Assembly: GCF_029227915.1 (NCBI RefSeq)
Contig: NW_026633880.1
Span: forward strand, 186,001-250,000
Length of the DNA: 64,000 nucleotides
DNA from: Hydractinia symbiolongicarpus
Lineage: Eukaryota > Cnidaria > Hydrozoa > Anthoathecata > Hydractiniidae
Direction: 5' to 3'
Positions 54,491 through 64,000 of this stretch are shown here, piece by piece. The translations under genes and the position numbers were made by a program. The stretch's first letter is position 1, and each line of letters opens with the position of its first letter. The notes beneath the pieces were generated by a model. That model was not told the DNA's origin. It was given only the letters and a program-made list of their open reading frames with translations, and made no database searches.

Positions 54491-55603
54491 ATGTTCCATT
54501 TTTAACTCCTATTTTCTTCTTTCTTCTTTATCTCATAGTTGGTGAAAAAACCCTGCGCTTAATCTTTCTACTTTTGCCTACTATATATACATTATTTGAA
54601 CCTTTTTTATTATTATAAACTCATTACATTATTTCTTTCTGATACGAAAATCATTCTATAAGATAAATCTTTCTACACTGACAAAACAATGATTAAATTA
54701 AATTTTCTTTGACTCACATTGTTTTATACAAGACAAAATAATTACTTCAAATTGGTATTCTGATTCATTTATGTTTTGGGCGATAATTCTCGTCAGAAGT
54801 AAAGTTTTTTTATCTATCCTATATTTTGTGTACCTTACCTGATACATTACAAAATAACACTTTTATGCAAGAAACACAAAATTTGCGTAAAGCCTTTTTC
54901 CTAAATATTTTTAATTCATCTTGGGACTCAACATATTTTGTCGAGCGAGGTTTTGACTGGCGAAAAGATCATTATGCGAACATCTTCGACTTGTTTGCAA
55001 AAGGTTGAATTTCGTAGAAAAAATGTTCCTTAAAAGTTTCATGAGTATTAAAGCATTTAAGTACCGAACTTAAATTTTTAAATACTTATCTTAAAAATAT
55101 AATTTTCCCATATTTACAGCAAGCTTATTATTCTCGTTAGTGACAGCTGAAATTTGCAATCTATTTCAACGTTCAACCTTAAATAAATTTTCTCTTTGCG
55201 CCTGATCTCATTGAAGGCAAACTTTTTATCTGTTGTATTTTTTGCGTATCTACATTAACTTAACTTTAACGACGAATCTTACATTATAACCTTTCTAAAC
55301 TCGTCTTTCCAGTTTTACTCTGCACTCGCTTTATTCATTTAAAAAGATTCTGAATAAAGAAAGTTTACTTATAAAAGTAGAGCTACTTTGTGCATTGCTA
55401 CTACAGTAATTTCGTGGCAACGAGTGAGATTCAATTTGCAGTCCGCAGGACTGGCTATTTGAACGTAACCTTGTACAATTGGTACTTTATCTTACATTAG
55501 AAGTTACGAAATATCTTTATACTTCCTAAACCAAGGTTTTGGATCCACCACTGCACTTTTCATCTTTTTCACAATCTTTTCCTTCGTGCCTGGACTGATC
55601 CAG

Positions 55604-57130
55604 TTGAAAGAAGCTCTCAACTCCGCTAGAAGTTTCCAACGTTTCCGTGATCCTTACAATGTGCATCCAGAAAATATGGTAAGACATAAATAGCATTTTT
55701 TGTCTATAGGTTGAGACAAACGATAATATTAAAAAAAGTGCTAGGAATCTTTGTTCATTTACATATTTTTAGGTGCATTATTTTTTCCGAGTATGTTAAA
55801 TATCATCTGTTTTTTCATTTTAGTGAACCGTTGCGTGTTTTGGCTAACCCTGACTGTCAACATGGACTGCTAATGCTGCTGCTGGCTAGTATGATAATCA
55901 TAAGTGAAACTTTGTATATGTGGAACCATTTTCGCAGGTTCCTTGCGTTGGTCTTTTTTCAAGCTTTTATAATTTCCTTAGATAAATAAAAACTAAATAA
56001 GTAGAAATTTAGTTCACATGGTTGAGAATTAAAACGTCTTTAAAGATAAAAAGTTCAAATAATGGAAAGAAAGTAAGGTGTCCCAAAATACACGATTGCA
56101 TTGACCAAAAAAAATTAAACTCGCTATGTTCAATTTTCCCATCTGCATTTTTTACTTTGGATACATTTGGATAAGTGAAACCATTTTTGTGTGGTATGAC
56201 AGTTGCAGTTATCGGGCGGCAAGTGTATTATAAAAATAAATGTAATAAATATAAATATAAATTCAGTAAATATAAATTCAATAAATATAAATTCAGTAAA
56301 TATAAATTCAATAAATATAATTAGATAAGTATAAATTCAATAAATATAAATTCAATAAATATAAATTCAGTAAGTGGTTTGCTCAAATCCTCCGAAACTC
56401 TCTCACATACTCTGGAACTCTCTCACATCATCTGAAACTCTCTTGCTATATTTTGAACAATTTACGAAAGGCTTATGTCAACAAAAAACGCTTTTTCCAG
56501 CAAGTTGTCCATTTTTACAAATGTTAACCCTATTCATCCCGAGACGTAAAGAGAGAGGCGATTGCAGTGGTGAAGGTGGGGAGGGAAGAGTTATGCTGTA
56601 CTGCCGTAACTTATCATTTGTTGTGATCGTAAGTCATAAAAATCATTGCTGACGTCATTGTTGGGGTATATCTTTCGTAAAGGATTAAAAATATTCTCTT
56701 CTTACTTTGAATAAAATTTTTTTATTTCATCGTAATTAATTAAACTAACTGAGGCGTCAGTTAGACAAAAACTGAAAAAAATGATACTCTTTTTAATGCG
56801 TTTTATTGTTCATTCAGTGCATTTTAGTGAGAATTGAATTAAAATTAATAGGTTCACGTAGCCCCAAACCTCAAAAACAAAAGTTACCCAAAAACGATTT
56901 AAGGCAACATCAGAAATTCCTATAAAAACATAACAACCTGGGGCCTCAATGGGTGTGTTACGCAAGGGACGCAAAATATTTACTACGTATGAATAGGGTT
57001 AGCACTTAAGTATTGATGGTTCTTTCAACATCTAGAGTTCCTAAGTTTATGAAATTTTATTTTAGCGTTGCGACAGCCATTCCACCCACAATAACAACAA
57101 CATCTTTCAGCATATATGTTCTGCATTGAG
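55604..57130 (+). CDS. Two possible host exons
   Basis: Segment 55604-55678 (LKEALNSARSFQRFRDPYNV, phase 0-0) has a pyrimidine-rich acceptor and gtaaga donor. Segment 57066-57130 (RCDSHSTHNNNNIFQHICSA, phase 0-2) has tttattttag and gtatgt. The phases agree with joining them, but two exons without a known domain are weak evidence. Confidence 0.25.
56236..56375. repeat. ~18-bp AT-rich minisatellite
   Basis: aataaatataaattcagt-type units are repeated about seven times with small changes. Confidence 0.8.
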
Positions 57131-57214
57131 GTATGTTTATATTCTTTTAAATTAGCAAGGCTTACTATTTATTTTGCATACTGATATGAAAAGCACCACC
57201 TTTTCTTTCGTTAA

Positions 57215-57770
57215 CATTAAAAAGAGTGAATTACACCCAACTAATACTTTTTCTCTCTACGTAAGTGGATTTCTCTACCTTCAATTTTTTATTATGGTTT
57301 AAAGTGGATTCCATGCCCTCTGGTTATTATAAATAAATTTATTTCGTCAGGTCGCTTTTAACGTGAGTGAATTTCTTCTCCTCTTTTGCTGTTGTTTTTA
57401 AAAAGTGATTCCAATCCCCTTTTTTATTGTTGTTGTTGTTTTTAATGCAGGTAGATTTCTATCTCGGTTGTTTTTATTATTGTGCAGAGTAAATTACATC
57501 TCCTCCGAGTGAATATAATCTCCTCTGGGTGAATTTCATTTCCTCTGCTTTTTTAAAAATAAATTTATCTCCTTGCTTGCTGTTGATTTTTAAATTAATA
57601 GGTTTTTATCCCTTCTATGCCTTTTTTGATTGTCCAGAGTGAATTCCATACTTATCTCCTCGGTCGTTTTTATCACGAGTGAATTCCATCTCTGCTTTTT
57701 ATAAATGCATTTATCTCTTCAGCTTTTTTAGCGCAAGTGAATTTCATCTCCTCGTTTGCTTACCAATTAA
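57215..57770. repeat. Degenerate repeat of gtgaatttcatctcctc motif
   Basis: Around ten copies of (g)tgaattncatctcctc occur at irregular 25-60 base spacing. Many are preceded by a T-rich run. It looks like an old, eroded minisatellite. Confidence 0.6.
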
Positions 57771-57859
57771 TTTTGCTGTCAAAAAAGCGTATTTCGTTGT
57801 GTTTTATCACCAAAAACTCAAGTTATATACGACAAATATTATATATTTAAAATATTTTG

Positions 57860-58440
57860 TCTTATGTTATATGTTGAAATAGGATTTTGTTAGAGTAGAG
57901 CGATGTGTGGTGAGATTGGAGTAGAGTGACGTCCGGTGTGATAGGTTTGCAGGTCGGTAGGGTAGGATAGATTAGGAGGAAGGATAGGGGTATATGTGGG
58001 GTAGGATTTGAGGTAAGTGCGGAGATACGGGAAGTGAAGGAATTATAACGTCACAAAATTTCTTTGTACGTAACAATCATAAAAAATTTCCTTTATTATT
58101 TAAAAAAAATAAAAATAGAAGCTCAAAATATTATAACATGAATTTCAAATATTATCGTGTCATTATATATTGGAATAGGATTTAGTAGAGCAGAGTGACA
58201 TGTGGTGAGATAGGGGTAGAGTGGCGTGCGGTGAAATAGGTGAGGTCGAAAGGGTAGGGTAGAGATGTAGGATAAGGTAGGGGTGTAGGTGGGATAGGGG
58301 TATAGCTGGGATAGGGGTATAGCTGGGATAGCATTTAAAAAAAGGATGGAGGTAACTGGAAGTTAAAGAATTATCACAAAATTTCTTTGTACGTAACAAT
58401 CATACAAAATTTCTTTGATTAAATTAAGCCAGAAAGATCA
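57860..58440. repeat. Tandem duplication of a GT/GA-rich block
   Basis: Two blocks about 285 bp apart share ttggaataggattt-like starts, a G-rich middle (gataggggtatagctgggat units in the second) and the end cacaaaatttctttgtacgt followed by aacaatcata. Confidence 0.7.
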
Positions 58441-59274
58441 CTTTATCTATTTTGGAAGCCTACCATTTCACAGTTGCAAATGAAATCAGTTGTCATAGAA
58501 CAGTAATCAATAATAGTCAGCTTAACGTTCTAAATAAAAAAAATTATAATCTATACATTTAATATAGTTTATAGTAGAAGTGTAGTTTGATAAATGACAA
58601 ACAGTCATTTAAAGGCTTTCAGGCACCTGCCTATCACAATGCCATCAAAAAAAAAAAATCAGTGGACATTTTGCCACTCATGTTGTCAAATATGTTCTTT
58701 TAATTGAAACGACGCATTTCCAACAAGCTCATGGTAGCGGATATTGTTCTTCAATTAAAGGTAACTCTTCTACTATATACATTCTGCAAAACTTCTGTAT
58801 TTTCTAAACTTGACTTGCATTTTCCATTTTATAATTGCCACTTACTCCTTCGTTTGCGTTGCTTTTTTTCTATTATTTGTAGTTAAAATGTTGTAGTTTA
58901 TATTTTATTAAAAAAAAATGTTTAGATCAGCAAAAATACACTTGAGTACATCACAATGTGTTGGATGACTGGCAGTTATAAAAATGCTTTTGAAGAAGAA
59001 TAAACAACATTTAAAATCCGCGCACATTGGTCCTATCCATAAAATGTAAAGGTAACATTTTTTTTAACATTGTACACTTGTTGCACTTGCGTATCATGAA
59101 TAGCTTTTTTTAAACCTACAAAAGACTTTATCGTCAGAAAAGAATGCGTTATTAGACGTGGCGCGTTTCTAAATTAAATTTGTATTCCTAACTGTACTTT
59201 TGTTTTATTAGATTACCATTCCAGTCGGCTGATGTAACAAACTCTTGTCAAATATATTATTACTGGAAAATCAA

Positions 59275-59470
59275 TGTTGAGCTACGAAAGGCGTGCAAGC
59301 ACACAGTCGCTTAACTCGACAACCGCCTAAGATATCAATACTATTTTCATGCTGAACGTTAAGCAAAATAAATCGATTCGCACGTTTATATTCTCTGCCA
59401 TGGCTCGGCTGGAGTCTGAACCCAATGCCTTCCCCACTAAAGGCAAACGCTATATCACAAGGCCAATATT
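59275..59470 (-). repeat. tRNA-derived SINE, copy 3
   Basis: gagctacgaaaggcgtg, caaccgcctaagatatcaat and the degenerate B box gagtctgaacccaat match copy 2 in order. The tail is missing. Confidence 0.65.
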
Positions 59471-59479
59471 AGACCTGCA

Positions 59480-62400
59480 TGAGTTCTTGTGCATATGGAT
59501 CTTCTATTTGAGTTACTGAATATTTGCAAACACAGCAACCGCATAATTAGACAATTGCCAAATATATCAATCCTATGCCTATCTCAACTCAACGTAACAA
59601 GAAACAATCTACTCTTTAGTAGTAACTAGCTGTGGTGCAACCTGTCAATGTATTTTGCTTCTTTCTCAGAGTACGTGGTATCATTGCAATTATTGAACAA
59701 AAATTGCACACGGCTGTTACGGTAATTTGACTTCATCTTGATCTCAAAATAAACGAATGTGATAGTCAAAGAGGTATAAACAATCCTAAACATATAAAGA
59801 TTGGATCAATAAATATATGCGGCGAGTTTTCGATTATCGTTGATTATGTGATTTAGTTAATGTTGGCTAACGAAAAACATTATCTTGTAGGTAAGAAAAA
59901 ACTATTTTTTACCTATTTAGATCTAAGGTTAGGCTATCCAGATTTTTTAACGGCACGTAAACTGCTAGAGTTTACTTGGTTAATTTTTGCATTTATAACG
60001 AGTGAACGATAGTGAAACACAGCTAAAAAAATTTCTCGAACAGTTCTTTTTTATTTATTTTATTTTTTTATTTTATTTTTCCAATCGACAAAAAAATAAA
60101 TTAATTTTTTAAAGGATTATAGAAATATACACGTCGTTTGTGTTTTTATTGTCTGAAATAAAGCATGAATTTATATTTGGTCAAAGAAATGAATATAATT
60201 TGTTGCCAGTGAAAATTTCATACACTTCTAATGAATGTTTATGATTATAGGCCGAAGAAAAAACATAAAACGACAACAAGAAACTAATGGTTATTTTCAA
60301 CGATTTGTGAAGAAGATTACAATTTCAATGGTTTCCAGAAAAGACAATGTGTTTTTGAGAAGAGATTTTATGTTTTTAATTGTACAAAGTGCTAATATCT
60401 TTAATTGTGTGCTCATATTTTCGCATCTAATCATGTAATTGCAGCTATTAAATGCTTTCCAACGTTTTATTTATTTTGACAAATAAATTCTTTTTTGAAA
60501 TGGCAATCTGTCAATGCAGAAATACTGTGAATACAAACATTTGTTTACACACTTTTAATTGCGCATTGACTGAATCATTTTTAAAAGTGTATTATTTTTC
60601 TTCTTGTTTATTAGTTGCTGCTAATATGCGATATCATAAGCTATTGGAAATGCCTCTTACGCAAATTGTTCTGCTGACAACATGAGAAACACGACGCGAT
60701 ATTTTCCTCTTTTGTTAACTTTTACGTGTAATTCATAGTAGAGAATTGATAGCATCTTGTTATGGACGAAAAGAACTAGACTATATTTAGTAAAATATAT
60801 ACATAGTGCATCGAGAGAGTTAGTTTGAGGTGTAGCTTAGGCTTTAATGAATTTTTCATCCATCATTTCATTACATCTTTTCCTGGTTTTGATTCATACG
60901 TACAAATGATGTAGAAATGAATAATTTTCTTATTCTTCTAAGAATTCCCTAAATTACTTAAGGAAATTACAATTGGGAAGAATTTGATTGAATATGTTTT
61001 CAAACTAATACAGATACCTGTACAGCCACCTTTTTTTATTATTAAGCAGTTAACAAAAATACTTATTTAACTTTGATTATCTAATTTTATACATAAACTC
61101 TACAACTGGAAGGCATGTTTCATTGTCTAAATGACATGCCACTATTTTATAAATTCTTACTGTTAGAATCCAAGATATCATAAAGCCTACTATTTAAAGG
61201 GTTAATAATTGTATTAATGAAATTTTATGAGGTAGCATATACTTTATGATTTTACTATGTTTTATAATTCTAATTTGGAAATCAATTTTGTACGAAAGTC
61301 GATAATTGTACGGAGTTGTGAGCATATCATCAATGGATAATTTAGTCCAAGTACGATTTTAAAAGCTTGGTTAGAACGTAAAATGAAAATCAATTTGTCT
61401 GTCAAACGAAAGTCGATAAATGTACTAAATTGTGGGCATATGATCCAAATGGGTAATATAGGCCTCGTTTAATTTTGCAAGATTGGTTTGAACGCGAAAT
61501 TGGAAGCGATTTTGTGGTTAAGCAAGTGAAAATCGATAATTGTATTACATAGCAGTGAGCAGATATTGATTACTACATTGCGCTATCAGGACGTAAGTAT
61601 TCTCTTTGTTTATCAATCTGACGTATTTAGCTAAAGAAAGAAAGTTTCAAATCGGACTATTTATTTAGACCTTATCTCATCAAAATAATCGTGACAGCAT
61701 CAGCAAAATGTAAGATAGAAAATCAATATCATTTCCTGTAAACCATATCAAGCTCATAAAAAAATTGAAAAACTAATTTTATTTTCATACAAAATAATTC
61801 CAATACTCTTTTTGCATCTGTCCAACATTTTCCATATTTATTGCCTCTATTTCTTATTCTTTTATCAATTTTAGGTCAAAAAGCTTCAGAGTAGTTGCAA
61901 GTCTGCGATAAATTTCGCCGTTGCTGTTTGTTACATTTTAACACTCCTATTGCGAAAACCATCGGAAGTTGTGAAGTTAAAATCACGGAAATGTGGAAAG
62001 TAGAAAAAAATAATCAATTTCCTAACCACAAGCAATTAAGAAGCCGTTTTTTTTAAGTAACACGTACTTCGAGCTTCAGCTAACTTAGAACTAGGATGTT
62101 AGGCTATTTTACTGGATCCAAAATCTTAAACGGTACTAATTTTTCTTGATGTCAGCATGCCCAGTCGATTGTTTAAGACCTATTTAATCCTGGCAAAGTT
62201 GTATTGTTTGGCTATTCTAAAAAAGCGCCTACAAACTGCTTTTCACATAACTACTTTGCCAAGCAATGCAGAAGTAATTTTTTTTAATTAGCCATAATTT
62301 TTTAGCCAGCGTGGAAACACAGTATTTACTGGGATGTTGGTTACCATTTACATGCTAATTCCAAAACACAACTCCAAATTCGGAAAACCACATTAGATCC

Positions 62401-62640
62401 ACTAACTTGCTAATTAAATATTTTCGCTGATGGGGGTGTAGCACCGAAGGTTTATCTGTGATTGGAGATACTGAGCCAGGCCAAAAATCGGCTTTCCAAA
62501 CAGGATGGTTCTTTTCTCTGAAAAAATGCGAAATACAAGCTAGGTCAACCCATCCTTTTCAAAACACACTACTTTTATCAAATTTAAAAAGTCAGAAGAA
62601 AATGTTACGTATAATTTGGATTCCACAACATATTTTCTTA
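59480..62640. other. No gene recognised
   Basis: AT-rich DNA. Near 61280-61550 the words gtacgaaagtcgataattgt and aaagtcgataaatgtact recur about 130 bp apart, suggesting a weak tandem repeat. No coding or RNA feature could be supported. Confidence 0.4.
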
Positions 62641-62689
62641 CGATTATAAAACAAAATATTTGAATATTTTATGTGCTCAAAACATACTC

Positions 62690-63910
62690 CATATTATCTA
62701 ATTCTAAAATCAATGAAATGATCTAAGATTAGCAACAAATTTACAGTACAATCCTATGTTACTAATTGAAAGCTTTTAGTGGTAGTGGCGGCAACGGTGC
62801 GTAACATGTCTTAATTTATCTAATTCTGAAGTCGAGGAATAAACATTAAATTTAAATTTGGAAATAAAACTTTACGTAGAATAGTAATAATTTCCTTTTT
62901 ATAATTTTGTGCCATTCGTTGTGGTGCTATACATCAATGCAATTTTTTGTAATTCTTAGAATACTAATAATTTCCTTTTTATAATTTTGTGCCATTCGTT
63001 GTGGTGCTGTACATCAATGCAATTTTTGTAATTCTAGACTGAATTGTTTTCAGATGTTGAATTAAAATATCCTAATGAATAACTGCTTTCCTAATTAGAA
63101 ACTTTTAGTGGCTCTGGTGGTGCTTAAAATATGTGTAAAATACATTGAGATATTTGAGATAATTTTCGGATTTTTAAATTTGATAACATTGATATTGTGT
63201 TGTGTTATCAAATTTAAAAATCCGAAAATTATCTGTATCTACCACAAGTAAACGCAAAACATCACTTTAAATATAAACGATTTGCTTATTATAATTTTGT
63301 GCTGGTGATTGCAGTGCTTAATATCAATGCAAGTTTTCGCATTGCCCAGTTAAGTTGTATTCAGATGTTGAACTGAAATATCTCAATGAATTTCTACTTT
63401 GCTGATATGAAAATTTTGGTGGTGGTGGTGGTGCTTAACATATGCGTTGTCTTTTAATCCCAAAATCAGAGAAATAATGTTAAATTTAGAAACAAAATTG
63501 TAGCTAGAATACTATTTATTTGCTTATTATAACTTTGTGCTGGTGATTGCAGTGCTTAACATCTATCAAGTTTTCGTGTTTCGCAATTAAATTGTATTCA
63601 GATGTTGAAGTGGTATATCTCAATGAATTTCTACTTTGCTAATATGAACATTTTGGTGGTGGTGGTGATGCGTAACATTGTGTTTATTGATTCAATTTTA
63701 AAATCAAAGAAATCATTTTAAATTTTTTTAAAAAAATTTTACCTAGCGTAAAATTAATTGGCTTATTATAATATTGTGCCGATCGTTGCAGTGCTTAACA
63801 TCTATACAAGTTTTCGTAATTCTTAATTAAATTGTTCTCAAATTATTAAAGGAAATGTCTCATTGTATTACTATTTTGTCAATTAGAAAATTTTGTGCTT
63901 ACCTTTTTTT
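62690..63910. repeat. ~240-bp tandem array, about five units
   Basis: Landmarks ttgcttattataattttgtg, then gcagtgcttaa, then gtattcagatgttgaa and finally a ggtggtggtggt stretch repeat at about 63280, 63520 and 63760. More diverged units lie before 63280. Unit two carries a 78-bp inverted-repeat insertion (63157-63234), and an 80-bp piece is duplicated at 62886-63045. Confidence 0.8.
63157..63234. repeat. Perfect 32-bp-arm inverted repeat
   Basis: Arms 63157-63188 and 63203-63234 are exact complements (left arm begins agataattttcggattttt) around a 14-base loop. Its length accounts for the extra ~75 bases of the unit that contains it, so it appears to be a discrete insertion. Confidence 0.85.
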
Positions 63911-64000
63911 TGAAAGAGTTTTATAGATATTTGTTAATTCATAGCTTAATAAACCAGTATAGAAAGTGTTGCGGAGAGGTTGCCAAGGCAAAGGCATTAA

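Overview
The window is AT-rich animal DNA with GT-AG introns, several degraded retroelements and tRNA-derived repeats. The repeat types and the style of the large DNA element suggest a cnidarian, probably a hydrozoan. No marker gene in the window proves this.

The centre, 12776-31418, is one 18.6 kb Polinton/Maverick element (virus-like, self-synthesising DNA transposon). It is bounded by 454-bp terminal inverted repeats about 97% identical by eye and is visibly richer in G+C than the flanks. From left to right it carries: a broken ankyrin-repeat gene (+); two small genes, one SAP-like (+); a membrane protein and a capsid-associated candidate (-); a short virion-like ORF (-); a gene with a 39-bp in-frame repeat and a C-terminal anchor (+, broken); a coiled-coil membrane protein (-); the double-jelly-roll major capsid protein (+); a membrane protein (+); the DDE integrase (+); a BRO-N gene (-, broken); the packaging ATPase (-, broken); two membrane proteins (-, one without a start codon); a Fic-domain protein (-, intact); a conserved unknown (-, broken); and protein-primed type DNA polymerase B (-, broken by one stop). 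At least eight genes carry a frameshift, nonsense codon or lost start, so this copy is not autonomous, yet capsid, integrase and Fic frames are intact. No adenovirus-like protease was recognised.

Several features of this element look unusual. The inverted repeats contain the promoter and first ~60 codons of both outermost genes, so polymerase and ankyrin protein share a leader. A polymerase-motif fragment unlike the resident polymerase sits inside an ankyrin unit. A ~30-bp palindrome-centred sequence recurs seven times, inside genes in more than one reading frame and between genes. Convergent genes are separated by similar hairpins, and perfect palindromes cover two start codons. The element lies inside a ~0.7-kb tandem repeat dense in TGACGTCA (CRE) sites.

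Left flank: 1-2870 is a decayed DIRS-like tyrosine-recombinase retrotransposon (-), 3480-5400 a decayed Ty3/gypsy element (+), then repeats and no recognisable gene to 10.85 kb. Right flank: a Crypton-like recombinase fragment at 32.2 kb; a candidate gene of at least 11 small exons at 35.4-41.1 kb ending in a tyrosine-motif tail; and a candidate gene at 44.7-49.3 kb with a glutamine-rich exon and two alternative proline-rich 3' ends. The rest to 64 kb is intronic or intergenic, with three copies of a tRNA-derived SINE in the right flank as a whole, several minisatellites and a 240-bp tandem array interrupted by a 78-bp hairpin insertion.
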